In this document: one piece after another, positions 8,499-16,751 of the stretch | Position numbering within the stretch: position 1 is the stretch's first letter | Layout of the letters: each line of letters starts with the position of its first letter | Assembly (NCBI GenBank): GCA_910584745.1 | Contig: CAJUDG010000007.1 | Span: 1 to 64,000, forward strand | Direction: 5' to 3' | Length of the DNA: 64,000 bases | Source: an uncultured Eubacteriales bacterium | Lineage (GTDB): Bacteria; Bacillota; Clostridia; Oscillospirales; Acutalibacteraceae | Translations under genes and position numbers: made by a program | The notes under the pieces: model-generated | What the model saw: the letters and a program-made list of their open reading frames with translations, nothing else | Database searches by the model: none | What the model was told of the DNA's origin: nothing

Positions 8499-9110
8499 AT
8501 GAAATTCAAAAAGATAGCGGCTTTATGCAATAAGGCCAAGAATTTTGCGCTTTATGACAAGCAGGACAGCGCCGGGAAGGTTTCCCAGTGGCTGGGGGAC
8601 GGCTGCGCGGCATATCCGCTGCACGGACTTCCCCTGCTGGACGAGGACAGCCTTTGCAAAATGTTCGATATCACCGAGAAGAAAAGGGACAATCTGCTGC
8701 TGACCCGTCTGGCGTGGGATGAGGGCATCAGCGTGGACGATACGGATCCTGGAGAGAGCGCTGCGGAGGAGATGGAGCTGGGCGTTATCTGCAATGGCCG
8801 GGAGCTTATCCCGCTTATGGGCCGGGAGGGTATCATCTTCATTGACAGCAAGTACCTGTCCCCTCTGGAGGAGGAGATGGGTATGCTGCGGATGTTTGAG
8901 AGGAAAACTGCGGACAAGCGGACCTATATAGCCGTAAAAGCGGGGCTGCTTATCCGGGCAGTTATCTTCCCGGTGGAGGCGGTAAACGATAAGTTTATAG
9001 ACTCTCTGCGTGATATGCTCCGGGAGTGCAAAAAGGCCATGCAGCGGCCCCGGTTCAGCAGAGAGGACGGCGGTATGCCGCGGATCACCTGGACTGAAGT
9101 GGACAGTTAG
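8499..9110 (+). CDS. Conserved phage protein, function unknown
   Basis: 203 residues, starting one base after the preceding stop and preceded by GGAGGCAG. The sequence is soluble and mixed alpha/beta with no recognised motif: MKFKKIAALCNKAKNFALYD at the start, KRTYIAVKAGLLIRAVIFPV in the second half. The position, last but one before the replication genes, matches early-region proteins of unknown role. Confidence 0.65.
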   Translation: MKFKKIAALCNKAKNFALYDKQDSAGKVSQWLGDGCAAYPLHGLPLLDEDSLCKMFDITEKKRDNLLLTRLAWDEGISVDDTDPGESAAEEMELGVICNGRELIPLMGREGIIFIDSKYLSPLEEEMGMLRMFERKTADKRTYIAVKAGLLIRAVIFPVEAVNDKFIDSLRDMLRECKKAMQRPRFSREDGGMPRITWTEVDS

Positions 9111-9138
9111 TTTTTATCGTAGAAGGGGGCGGGGACTG

Positions 9139-9621
9139 TTGACTATCAAGGAGGCGGTAAGGGCCATGATAGCGGGGGCGCCGGTAGTATATGAGGAGAT
9201 TACATATGAGAAGATATCCGGACTGGTATGCAGGAGGGCGAAGAAAAGCGGCACGATGAAGGTCCGCGCGGAGCTGCGGGATATGTGCGGCCATTCGGTA
9301 ACGGTGGCCCGACTTAGGCTGGTGGAATGGAAAGACGAGGACGACCGCGCCCGGGCCGCAGATATCCCGCCCGTGCACGAGGATGGGCCCACGCCCCAGG
9401 AGGCTGATGCCAGGGCGGCCTTTTGGTCGGGGCAGAAGGTGCTTTATGAGGGCGACATTTGTACCGTATCGGCCATGATCATACGAAGCTGGGTCAATTA
9501 CAATTATTGGCTGGAGCTTGAACTGACCCGGGTCTCTGATGGATTGGTCCGTGAGGCTTGGGCGGGGAGTGTTATTTATAGGCTGCCGGAAGCGGCGGGG
9601 GACAGTCCGGAGCCGCTATAA
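9139..9621 (+). CDS. Phage protein, function unknown
   Basis: 160 residues from a TTG at 9139, preferred because AGAAGGGGGCGGGG lies just upstream. The ATG at 9010 would overlap the previous gene by 100 bases. The N-terminal third (TIKEAVRAMIAGAPVVYEEI) and the later GQKVLYEGDICTVSAM and REAWAGSVIYRLPE look like two small beta-barrel repeats. No motif is recognised. Confidence 0.55.
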   Translation: MTIKEAVRAMIAGAPVVYEEITYEKISGLVCRRAKKSGTMKVRAELRDMCGHSVTVARLRLVEWKDEDDRARAADIPPVHEDGPTPQEADARAAFWSGQKVLYEGDICTVSAMIIRSWVNYNYWLELELTRVSDGLVREAWAGSVIYRLPEAAGDSPEPL

Positions 9622-9705
9622 AAGAAAAACCGCCTTACGCCAAGTCTCCAGCTAGGCGTAAGGCAGCTTCCGCACATAGTGTGCCATGCCATACCAACAG
9701 TTACA
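9621..9705 (-). ncRNA. Candidate antisense RNA upstream of the Rep gene
   Basis: A strong minus-strand promoter (9712-9740) would start an RNA near 9705. The RNA first forms a small hairpin (GCACA-TAG-TGTGC, 9672-9684) and then a perfect 10-bp stem (9632-9641 with 9655-9664) followed by GTTTTTCTTTT, a clear Rho-independent terminator. The product would be about 85 nt and antisense to the leader of any plus-strand transcript reaching the Rep gene at 9821. This is inferred from sequence only; no translation signal precedes the ATG near 9690 on that strand. Confidence 0.5.
9632..9664 (-). terminator. Rho-independent terminator (minus strand)
   Basis: GCCTTACGCC at 9632-9641 pairs perfectly with GGCGTAAGGC at 9655-9664. 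Read on the minus strand the stem is followed by GGTTTTTCTTTT, so termination is in the minus direction. It would end the candidate antisense RNA. Confidence 0.7.
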
Positions 9706-9711
9706 ATATAA

Positions 9712-9740
9712 AGTATAGCACACTGTGGCGGAAAAGTCAA
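9712..9740 (-). promoter_or_regulatory. Sigma-A-type promoter, minus strand
   Basis: Minus-strand -35 TTGACT (9735-9740), 17-base spacer, -10 TATACT (9712-9717). It points away from the Rep gene, and the only thing downstream is the hairpin-terminator RNA. Confidence 0.6.
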
Positions 9741-9820
9741 GAAAAACGCCGTCAATGGGCGGCATGCCGGGCTTGTAATGGGTATTATCATTACGACGAT
9801 ATACCAGGAGGGTGTAAGCA

Positions 9821-10639
9821 GTGCGAAGCTATATAAGAGAAAAACAAACCTACTGCGGGAAGCATTACCGGGAAGTGGACATTTACTCATATACCGACAA
9901 TCAGAGCCAAGCTGTCACAAAGAAGCGCTCTAAAAAGCGTAAGATATCTGAGCCCAAGCAGAGAAACCTTAACGAGAAAAACGCACGGCGCTTTTTTATC
10001 CAGCAGGCCATCATGAATTTTGGAGATGACCCGGGGGCGCTGCACGTCTCTCTTACATACAGTAACAGGTATCTCCCCCGATCGATGGAGGAAGCAGAGA
10101 GGGAGGCAAGAAATTATCTGCGCCGTATCCAGTATGAGAGGAAAAAGGCCGGTCTGCCGCCGCTAAAGTATATGCTGGTAACAGCCTCGGTATTCGACCG
10201 TGAGACAGGGGAGCCGGTGCGCATACATCATCATATCATCATGAACGGCGGCCTTGACCGGGACACCGTGGAAAGCCTCTGGCGCAAGAGGAAGCGGCGG
10301 GGACAGAAGGCGGGCGACAGGATAGGTTTCTGCAATGCTGATAGGCTGCAGGGGGACGAGAATGGGATATCGGCCCTATGCAGCTATCTGTCCAAGCAGG
10401 CGGGCGGTAAAAAGCGGTGGTCCTCCTCCCGCAACCTGACAAGGCCGGATTACCGTACATGCGATGGAAAGTTCACCCATAGACAGGTGGAGAAGTGGGC
10501 CAGGGAGCGCCCGGACCGGCAGTTCTGGGAGAGAAGATACCCGGGGTGGACGCTTATGAGTGAAGATTATGGGGTTTCGTACCAGTATAACGAGCTGACC
10601 GGGTGGGCGGTCTATTTGAAGCTTAAAAGGAAGGAGTAG
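9821..10639 (+). CDS. HUH-type rolling-circle replication initiator-like protein
   Basis: 272 residues from a GTG at 9821 with AGGAGGG at 9807-9813. Motif 1 is likely ALHVSLTYS (about 73-81), the metal-binding HUH motif is RIHHHIIM (135-141) and a candidate nucleophilic tyrosine is in ALCSYLSKQ (Tyr189). The N-terminal third is very basic. HUH Reps nick one strand to start replication or transfer; in this dsDNA myophage the protein may initiate phage replication or be borrowed from a plasmid. It is followed by RecU in the same direction. Confidence 0.75.
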   Translation: MRSYIREKQTYCGKHYREVDIYSYTDNQSQAVTKKRSKKRKISEPKQRNLNEKNARRFFIQQAIMNFGDDPGALHVSLTYSNRYLPRSMEEAEREARNYLRRIQYERKKAGLPPLKYMLVTASVFDRETGEPVRIHHHIIMNGGLDRDTVESLWRKRKRRGQKAGDRIGFCNADRLQGDENGISALCSYLSKQAGGKKRWSSSRNLTRPDYRTCDGKFTHRQVEKWARERPDRQFWERRYPGWTLMSEDYGVSYQYNELTGWAVYLKLKRKE

Positions 10640-10654
10640 GAAGAAGGTGACAGT

Positions 10655-11197
10655 ATGTCAACTAGAAACAAGAAGCCGGTGCCCAGGCAGTACCAGAATA
10701 CTGTGAATAATGCCCAGGGCCGAATTTTTGAGGACGCCATCTTGTGCGGGTGCGCCTGGTACATAAGGAATGGGCTGGCGGTGGTGGACAAGACCCCGGA
10801 GCCTTTCCGGGTGATGGAGAAGGGCAGGGATGGGGTCTTTAAGGGGAGGTTCACGGCCAGGGCCCAGCCGGATTTTCAGGGGACCCTTAAGAATGGGCGC
10901 TCCATCGTGTTTGAAGCAAAGTACACCTCAACGGACCGTCTAAGGCGGGATGTGCTGACTGAAAAGCAAACGGAAACTCTTGGCCTGCACTACGGGCTGG
11001 GGGCTGTTGCAGGCGTGTGCGCGGGTATAAGGGATAAGTTCTTTTTTGTGCCCTGGCCGGACTGGGAGCACATGAAAGAACGGTTCGGGCGGCAGTATGT
11101 GACGGCTGGGGACCTGGAGCCCTTTCGGGTGCGGTTCAATGGAGCGGTATTGTTTTTGGACTATGTGAAGAAAAGCGGCGGGCATACTCAGAGATAA
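10655..11197 (+). CDS. recU: RecU-type Holliday junction resolvase
   Basis: 180 residues. The nuclease core is visible: an N-terminal GRIFEDAIL, then the acidic catalytic series around ARAQPDFQGTL and IVFEAKYTST (Asp and Glu-x-Lys of the PD-(D/E)xK fold), and FFFVPWPDW near the C terminus. RecU cuts four-way junctions formed during recombination; in phages it resolves branched replicative DNA before packaging. It lies directly between the Rep gene and the late regulator. An AGGAAGAAGG ribosome site precedes the ATG. Confidence 0.85.
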   Translation: MSTRNKKPVPRQYQNTVNNAQGRIFEDAILCGCAWYIRNGLAVVDKTPEPFRVMEKGRDGVFKGRFTARAQPDFQGTLKNGRSIVFEAKYTSTDRLRRDVLTEKQTETLGLHYGLGAVAGVCAGIRDKFFFVPWPDWEHMKERFGRQYVTAGDLEPFRVRFNGAVLFLDYVKKSGGHTQR

Positions 11198-11224
11198 CGG
11201 GGACCGCCATGGGAGGGGTGCGCT

Positions 11225-11617
11225 ATGACACTTGGGGAGCTGAACGAATATTACCGTCTGGTGGAACAGCTGAACAGGGCCCGGGAGCTGCTGCGGTCCT
11301 TAGAGGGCTCGGCGGTCCCGGGGTCGCCTGTGCTGAACGGCCTGCCCGGAGCCCCGGGCTATGGCGACAGGGTGGGAAAGCTGGCCGTTGAGATCGCTGA
11401 TATACGGGCCAGGGTGAGATCCCTTGAAGATGAAGCCGGGCAAAAGCGGCGGGAGATAGAGCTCTATGTGAACGGCATACCCGACGACCAGACGCGGATG
11501 ATTTTCCGGCTGAGGTTTCTGCGGGGGCTGCGCTGGAAGGATGTGGCGGCGATCGTTGGAGGGGGGAACACAAAGGATAGTGTGAAGATGGCCTGTTACC
11601 GGCATATAGAAAGTTGA
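11225..11617 (+). CDS. Phage sigma-like late transcription regulator
   Basis: 130 residues. The N-terminal ~85 residues form charged helices. The C-terminal part, QTRMIFRLRFLRGLRWKDVA followed by AIVGGGNTKDSVKMACYRHI, resembles the region 4 helix-turn-helix of sigma factors as found in ArpU/DUF1492-like phage regulators. These proteins activate late genes and lie just before the terminase genes, as here. Four 10-bp repeats immediately downstream are candidate binding sites. The exact family is uncertain. Confidence 0.65.
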   Translation: MTLGELNEYYRLVEQLNRARELLRSLEGSAVPGSPVLNGLPGAPGYGDRVGKLAVEIADIRARVRSLEDEAGQKRREIELYVNGIPDDQTRMIFRLRFLRGLRWKDVAAIVGGGNTKDSVKMACYRHIES

Positions 11618-11620
11618 AAT

Positions 11621-11660
11621 CCGTTCCCTTGTGTTCCCTCATGTTCCTTGATGTTCCCTG
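11621..11660 (+). repeat. Four 10-bp direct repeats (nTGTTCCCTn), helically phased
   Basis: CCGTTCCCTT, GTGTTCCCTC, ATGTTCCTTG and ATGTTCCCTG follow one another with an exact 10-base period. One repeat per helical turn is what a multimeric DNA-binding protein would need. The array lies between the sigma-like regulator and the terminase small subunit and overlaps the -35 of a possible late promoter. Candidate ligands are that regulator or TerS (as a packaging site). Confidence 0.7.
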
Positions 11661-11677
11661 CTAGGATATGTTATATT
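11648..11677 (+). promoter_or_regulatory. Possible late promoter
   Basis: TTGATG (11648-11653), inside the last repeats, is followed after 18 bases by TATATT (11672-11677). This arrangement suits a promoter activated by a protein bound to the TGTTCC array. It is weaker than the minus-strand promoters in the window and is offered as a candidate only. Confidence 0.35.
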
Positions 11678-11709
11678 ATATTTGTGAAACCTTTGATGAA
11701 AGCCGTTGA

Positions 11710-11738
11710 CCTCCCATATTTTGGGAGGTTTATTTCTT
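11710..11738 (+). terminator. Rho-independent terminator before the packaging genes
   Basis: CCTCCCA (11710-11716) pairs with TGGGAGG (11722-11728), followed by TTTATTTCTT. It either ends the early operon or attenuates transcripts from the candidate late promoter just upstream. No gene is visible between it and the terminase small subunit at 11869. Confidence 0.65.
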
Positions 11739-11868
11739 GTACAGAAAAAAGGTACTGTAAAACCCCCACCCCATAGACTGCGGGCCTGCGAGCCCCGAAA
11801 AAAGCGCAGTCAGCGAAAAATTTTTTCGCCATTTCAGTAAAATTTCACTCTGAAAGGAAACGGTCAAT

Positions 11869-12441
11869 ATGCCCGCAACCCCTAAAAAAACTGAGAAGAT
11901 TTCTGTAAAGACGCTGGCAACTGTAGCCGAGCTGTCGGCGGTGCTGGACCTTAGCTCCAACCGCATTTACCAACTGATACAGGACGGCGTGATATCCAGC
12001 GCCCAGAGGGGGAAATACCTCCTTGCGGATTCTGTCCAGAGGTATATTGCCCACTTGAAGCGGGGCGTGGTCACCGAAGACGAGGCAAAGCTGGATAAGG
12101 TAAGGCGGACCGCCGAGGCTCAGCTTAAAGCCTCTAAGGCAAAGATAGCCAAGATGGAGGCCCAGGAGCTGGAGGGGAAAATGCACCGCTCCGAGGACGT
12201 GGCCGCCATGACTGAGGACCTGATATACGAGATGCGCGGGGCGCTTATAGCCCTGCCCGGGAGGCTGGCGGTGGATGTGGCAGGCTGCGGGTCGGCGGCT
12301 GAAGCTGCGGAGATCATACGCCGGGAGGTGTACCAGGTGATGGATGAACTGGCAGGGTATCAGTATGACCCCAGGAAATACGCCGAACGGGTCCGGGAGC
12401 GTATGGACTGGGACAGCGAGGTGGTGGACTCCGATGAATGA
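11869..12441 (+). CDS. Terminase small subunit, Nu1-like
   Basis: 190 residues. The N-terminal winged helix-turn-helix (TLATVAELSAVLDLSSNRIY and the LIQDGVI that follows, about 18-45) is typical of lambda gpNu1-type packaging proteins. A helical linker and a C-terminal region for contact with the large subunit follow. TerS recognises the packaging start on phage DNA and stimulates the motor. GAAAGGAAACGG precedes the ATG. It overlaps the large subunit gene by eight bases. Confidence 0.85.
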   Translation: MPATPKKTEKISVKTLATVAELSAVLDLSSNRIYQLIQDGVISSAQRGKYLLADSVQRYIAHLKRGVVTEDEAKLDKVRRTAEAQLKASKAKIAKMEAQELEGKMHRSEDVAAMTEDLIYEMRGALIALPGRLAVDVAGCGSAAEAAEIIRREVYQVMDELAGYQYDPRKYAERVRERMDWDSEVVDSDE

Positions 12442-14350
12442 GACCGCGCGCCTGAACGCGCTATTGAAGCGGGTGCTCCGCGGCATGAAGCCGCCGGAGG
12501 ACCTTACTGTTTCCCGCTGGGCCGAAAAGCACCGGCGCCTGTCCGGCGAGACCGCCGCCGAGCCGGGCCGCTGGCGCAATGAAAGAACGCCGTACCTGCG
12601 GGAGCCCATGGACGCCTTTAACGACCCGAGGGTGCGGCGTATCGTCATGGTGGCGGCAAGCCAGGTGGGAAAGTCGGAGTTTATCAACAACACCATCGGG
12701 TATATCATCGACCAGGACCCCGGCAGTATTCTCTTTGTGCACCCCACCACCCTTGACGCAAAGGACTACTCCAAGATGCGCATTGCCCCCATGGTCAGGG
12801 ACTGTCCCACTCTGAGCGGAAAAGTGGCCGCCCCAAAGTCCAGGGACAGCGGCAACACCGTACTGCAAAAAACATATCCCGGAGGCATTCTCACTCTCTG
12901 CGGCTCCACCGAGGCCCACGCTCTGGCCAGTAAGCCCATACGATATGTGTTCGGGGACGAGCGTGACCGCTGGGCCAAATCCGCCGGGGACGAGGGCGAC
13001 CCTTGGGGGCTGGCGATGGCCCGGCAGACTACTTTCTATAACGCGAAGGCGGTGGAGGTCAGCACGCCTACCGTCAAAGGGGCCAGCCCCATCACGGACA
13101 GCTTCAATGAGGGCACCATGGAGCGCTGGCGCTCTCAGTGCCCGCACTGCGGCGAGTACCATGAGATCATATGGGATAATATCCGTTACGAGCACGAGGA
13201 GACCGAGGTCAGCCATCAGCGGGTGTTCAAGGTGACAAAGGTTTTCTATATGTGTCCGGGCTGCGGCGCGGTCTCCGACGAGCTTACCATGAAGCGGCAG
13301 CCGGCAAAGTGGGTGGCGGACAACCCCGGGGCCTATGGGAACGGTGTACGCTCCTTCTGGCTGAACGCTTTTGTCAGCCAGTGGAAAAGCTGGGAGAGTA
13401 TCGCGCTCAGCTACTTGCAGGCCCAGGGGGACAGCCGGAAAATGCAGGTGGTCTATAACACTATCTTCGGCAGGCTCTGGGAGAACAGGGGGGACCTGGA
13501 GGACGAGGAGGGCCTGCTTCAGCGCCGGGAGGAATATCCCGCAGAGCTCCCCGAGGGCGTGCTGGTGCTCACCTGCGGCATAGATACTCAGGACGACCGG
13601 CTGGAGTATGAGGTGGTGGGCCACGGGCATTTTCATGAGAGCTGGGGCATTGAGAAGGGCGTTATCATGGGCAGGCCGGACAGCAGCGAGGTATGGGCCG
13701 CCCTGGATGATGTGCTCAGTAAGGTGTACCGCTTTGAGGACGGGCTGGGGCTCAGAATAAGCATGAGCTTTATGGATGAGGGCGGGCACTTTACCCAGGA
13801 GGTGCGGCAGCGGTGTAGGGAACGCATTGGGAAAAAGCTGTTCTGTATAAAGGGAATGTATGGCCAGGACAGGCCGTATACAAGCCCCCCAAAACAGATG
13901 AAGATCGTCATAAACGGCGCGCATTTGGGCTACTGCTGGCAGTATCAGATAGGTGTGGACGCGGGGAAACAGCACATTATGGACAGACTGAGGGTGAAAG
14001 AACCGGGCCCCGGGTATTGCCATTTCCCAAAGAGGGACGACTATGGGGCCGGTTACTTTGCGGGGCTCCTGTCCGAGCACCTGGTCTATGATGAGAGGGC
14101 TTTGCGGCACCCCTGGAAATGGGAGAAGATACCGGGCCACGAGCGCAACGAGACCCTGGACTGCCGCAACTATGCCAACGCAGCCTTTAAGGCGCTGCCC
14201 AAGGACCTGGACGCTATCCACCGGCGGTTGCAGGCGGCAAGGGGGAAACTGACCGTCGGTTCCGCGCCAGGGGACGTCTCTGCCGTGCCCGCGGCGGCGC
14301 CCGCGCCCAGGTCGCGGGTAAAGAAAACACCACGGATGGAGGAATGGTAA
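12434..14350 (+). CDS. Terminase large subunit, lambda GpA family
   Basis: 638 residues from the ATG at 12434; the upstream ATG at 12344 is inside the TerS gene and gives an unlike N terminus. The ATPase Walker A is VAASQVGKSE (about 73-82) and the Walker B region contains YVFGDERDRW. A zinc ribbon follows (CPHCGEYHE...CPGCGAVSDE), then the nuclease domain starting CGIDTQDDRLEYEV and ending near LDCRNYANAAF. The enzyme cuts concatemers and pumps DNA into the head. The lambda GpA type fits the lambda-like head genes that follow. Confidence 0.95.
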   Translation: MNETARLNALLKRVLRGMKPPEDLTVSRWAEKHRRLSGETAAEPGRWRNERTPYLREPMDAFNDPRVRRIVMVAASQVGKSEFINNTIGYIIDQDPGSILFVHPTTLDAKDYSKMRIAPMVRDCPTLSGKVAAPKSRDSGNTVLQKTYPGGILTLCGSTEAHALASKPIRYVFGDERDRWAKSAGDEGDPWGLAMARQTTFYNAKAVEVSTPTVKGASPITDSFNEGTMERWRSQCPHCGEYHEIIWDNIRYEHEETEVSHQRVFKVTKVFYMCPGCGAVSDELTMKRQPAKWVADNPGAYGNGVRSFWLNAFVSQWKSWESIALSYLQAQGDSRKMQVVYNTIFGRLWENRGDLEDEEGLLQRREEYPAELPEGVLVLTCGIDTQDDRLEYEVVGHGHFHESWGIEKGVIMGRPDSSEVWAALDDVLSKVYRFEDGLGLRISMSFMDEGGHFTQEVRQRCRERIGKKLFCIKGMYGQDRPYTSPPKQMKIVINGAHLGYCWQYQIGVDAGKQHIMDRLRVKEPGPGYCHFPKRDDYGAGYFAGLLSEHLVYDERALRHPWKWEKIPGHERNETLDCRNYANAAFKALPKDLDAIHRRLQAARGKLTVGSAPGDVSAVPAAAPAPRSRVKKTPRMEEW

Positions 14351-14607
14351 TGGCCGGTAAAACGGAAATCAGCGCCCGGCTCCAGTTCTGGCGGGAGGCG
14401 CTGAAAGCTCTGCGCAAGGCATATCTTGCCCTGCTGGACGGAGAGGTGAAGTCGTATAAGCTAAAAGACCGGGAGCTCACAATGCTTGATATGCCCAGCC
14501 TGATGAAGGAGATAAAGGAGGCTGAGCAGAAGGTGGACGAGCTGGAGGCCATTGCAAGCGGCGGGAGCAGGCGGAAGGCCGTGGCGGTGGTGCCGAGGGA
14601 TTGGTAA
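14350..14607 (+). CDS. Small head protein, DUF6148/gpW-like
   Basis: 85 residues from the ATG at 14350, overlapping the TerL stop. ARLQFWREALKALRKAYLAL, then a basic loop and a second helix with LMKEIKEAEQKVDELEAIAS. In lambda the same position between TerL and portal is occupied by gpW, a head-completion protein at the portal exit. The family assignment rests on position and size. Confidence 0.7.
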   Translation: MAGKTEISARLQFWREALKALRKAYLALLDGEVKSYKLKDRELTMLDMPSLMKEIKEAEQKVDELEAIASGGSRRKAVAVVPRDW

Positions 14608-14614
14608 AAGAAAA

Positions 14615-14631
14615 CCCCGGTATAACCGGGG
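14615..14631 (-). terminator. Terminator of the minus-strand hicB gene
   Basis: CCCCGGT (14615-14621) pairs with ACCGGGG (14625-14631). On the minus strand it is followed by TTTTCTTTTA, so it ends hicB transcription before it opposes the head operon. Confidence 0.65.
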
Positions 14632-14643
14632 GCAGCACCTGCA

Positions 14644-15045
14644 TTATACTCCTAGCCGTTGCTTTAAGCCATCCTGCAACACCTGAGAGAAGTTTATATT
14701 CTTTTCCTGTGCCGCAGCGTTAAGCCATGCGGGGAGAGTTACAGTACGGTTGACCGAGCGGTTGATATGCGCCATACGGATGGACGGCATATATACATCG
14801 ATCAGCATTACCCGTTCGTTACCCTCGCAAGCAACCTTTGCCAAAGGCGTGGGGGCGGGGATATCCTCGCCGTCCTCCTCCAGGCCGGACATAACGCAGC
14901 CCAGCAGTTCCCGGGCAGAGAACAGGGCGTCCTCATCATTTTCACCGCTGGTGGCAACGTCCAGATCGGGGAATACCACGGCGATCTCCTGGCATTCCTC
15001 ATAGGTGAATACGGCGGGGTAAACATATCTATCGGGCTTTTTCAT
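14644..15045 (-). CDS. hicB: Solitary HicB-like antitoxin, antisense inside the head operon
   Basis: 133 residues from the ATG at 15045 (GGAGGT upstream); the longer frame from 15093 would start inside the promoter. The N-terminal half is the degraded RNase H-like HicB fold (YPAVFTYEECQEIAVVFPDL, DALFSARELLGCVM). The C-terminal half is a ribbon-helix-helix segment (RTVTLPAWLNAAAQEKNINF, SQVLQDGL). No hicA is visible beside it. It may repress its own promoter, act on other phage promoters or neutralise a HicA encoded elsewhere. Confidence 0.8.
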   Translation of the reverse strand: MKKPDRYVYPAVFTYEECQEIAVVFPDLDVATSGENDEDALFSARELLGCVMSGLEEDGEDIPAPTPLAKVACEGNERVMLIDVYMPSIRMAHINRSVNRTVTLPAWLNAAAQEKNINFSQVLQDGLKQRLGV

Positions 15046-15081
15046 AGGGATACCTCCATAGACGATGACTATGATAAGCAC

Positions 15082-15110
15082 AGTATAGCACATATAAAAG
15101 TATTTGTCGA
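15082..15110 (-). promoter_or_regulatory. Promoter of the solitary hicB
   Basis: Minus-strand -35 TCGACA (15105-15110), 17-base spacer, -10 TATACT (15082-15087), about 37 bases before the hicB ATG. Confidence 0.6.
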
Positions 15111-15152
15111 ACCCTCAAAAGAATATTTATATGTGTGAAAAGAGGTAATAGA

Positions 15153-16751
15153 ATGTACAAAGACAAAAAGACCGGCATCCTCCTCCCGGACAGCGCCCGT
15201 CCCCAGGCCTCCGGCTACAGCGAGGCCGGGGCCAGCCGGACGCGCAGGGCGCTGCGCGGTTTTACGCCGCACAGTACCGCGCCCAGCGAGGACATAGACC
15301 GGAATAACTACACCCTGCGCCAGCGGGGCCGGATGCTGTATATGTCGAGCCCGGTGGCAACCAGCGCCATCAACACCAATCGCACAAAGGTGGTGGGCGT
15401 GGGCCTTGCGCTTAAGAGTTCTATCGACCATGAGCTTCTGGGGCTCGATGCCCGGCAGGCCAAAGCATGGCAGAAGCATACCGAGAGGGAGTTCGCCCTG
15501 TGGGCAAACGATAAGGCCGCCTGTGACGCCACTGGCATGAACGACTTTACCAGTTTGCAGCAGCTGGCCCTTATCAGCTGGCTCATGAGCGGGGATGTGT
15601 TTGCCCTGTTCCAGCGCCGGGAGGGGACGGCCATGCGGCCCTATTCCCTGCGGGTGCACCTTATCGAAGCCGACCGGGTGCGCACTCCCAGCGGCATGGG
15701 CGCGGGACCTGTCCCGCTGGCCGAGGGGAAGAACCCGGAAAACGGCAACCGCATTTTTGACGGCGTGGAGGTGGACGGCGCCGGGATGGTGGCCGCCTAC
15801 TATGTCCATAATACTTACCCCTGGCAGATGACCACTGAGCAGGAGAAGCACCAGCGCATAGAGGCCTATGGGGAGCATACCGGCCTGCCGAATATCCTGC
15901 ATATCATGAGCTCCGAGCGCTGCGGCCAGTATAGGGGGATAACCTATCTGGCCCAGGTGATAGAGCCGCTGTTGCAGCTTAACAGGTATGAGCGTTCGGC
16001 TCTGACCGCGGCCATGATACAGTGCTTCTTTACCGCGTGGGTGACCACCGAGGCCGGGGCTGACGGCCTGCCATTTAACGAGGTGGGCGCGGGAGACATT
16101 GCCGGAGTGCCCATAGAGAACCCCAGAGGGGTATCGTCCAGCCCCAACGAGCTGGAGATGGGCGAGGGCACCATCAACATTTTGCAGCCGGGGGAGAAGG
16201 TCACCTTCGGCAATCCCACCATGCCGGTCACCGGCTTTGACGGCTTTGTAAAGACCTTCTGCGAGTTGATAGGCGCGGGGCTGGGGATCCCCTATGACGT
16301 GCTCATAAAGGAGTACAACTCCAGCTATTCCAGCGCCCGGGCGGCGCTTCTGGACGCGTGGGAGGATTTCCGCATGAGGCGGGCGTGGTTCGTCAGCGAC
16401 TTCTGCCAGCCGGTGTATGAGATGTGGCTCAGTGAAGCCGTGGCCCTGGGGCGGGTAAAGGCCCCGGGGTTTTTCTCTGACCCGCTCATCCGTGCGGCCT
16501 GGTGCAATGCCCGGTGGATAGGCCCTGTGCAGGGCAGCCTTGACCCCTTAAAGGAGGCAAAGGCGGCGGTGCTCCTGATACAGAAAGCGCTGAAGACCCA
16601 CTCTCAGGTGACCCGGGAGATGGGCGGCGGAGACTGGGACGAAAATGTTGAGGTCATTGCGGATGAGAACCGGCGGCTGGAAGCGGCGGGCGGCACGTCC
16701 CGGCAGGAGATAGATCTGCATGAGAAAGAGGAGGATGAGGAGAATGCCTAG
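15153..16751 (+). CDS. Phage portal protein, lambda family
   Basis: 532 residues from the ATG at 15153, with AAAAGAGG upstream; the GTG at 15135 is the alternative. It shows the lambda gpB-type pattern: YTLRQRGRMLYMSSPVATSA near the N terminus, ISWLMSGDVFALFQRR, HIMSSERCGQYRGITYLAQV and YNSSYSSARAALLDAWEDFR. The portal is the dodecameric ring at one head vertex through which DNA enters and leaves. It follows TerL and gpW in the standard head order. Confidence 0.95.
   Translation: MYKDKKTGILLPDSARPQASGYSEAGASRTRRALRGFTPHSTAPSEDIDRNNYTLRQRGRMLYMSSPVATSAINTNRTKVVGVGLALKSSIDHELLGLDARQAKAWQKHTEREFALWANDKAACDATGMNDFTSLQQLALISWLMSGDVFALFQRREGTAMRPYSLRVHLIEADRVRTPSGMGAGPVPLAEGKNPENGNRIFDGVEVDGAGMVAAYYVHNTYPWQMTTEQEKHQRIEAYGEHTGLPNILHIMSSERCGQYRGITYLAQVIEPLLQLNRYERSALTAAMIQCFFTAWVTTEAGADGLPFNEVGAGDIAGVPIENPRGVSSSPNELEMGEGTINILQPGEKVTFGNPTMPVTGFDGFVKTFCELIGAGLGIPYDVLIKEYNSSYSSARAALLDAWEDFRMRRAWFVSDFCQPVYEMWLSEAVALGRVKAPGFFSDPLIRAAWCNARWIGPVQGSLDPLKEAKAAVLLIQKALKTHSQVTREMGGGDWDENVEVIADENRRLEAAGGTSRQEIDLHEKEEDEENA

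Noticed and set aside
9576..9890. 104-codon minus-strand frame upstream of the Rep gene
   Set aside because: It runs through the promoter and terminator of the candidate antisense RNA and has no ribosome site.
12461..14221. 586-codon minus-strand frame opposite the large terminase
   Set aside because: Fully inside a clear terminase gene with intact motifs; composition typical of antisense frames in high G+C DNA.
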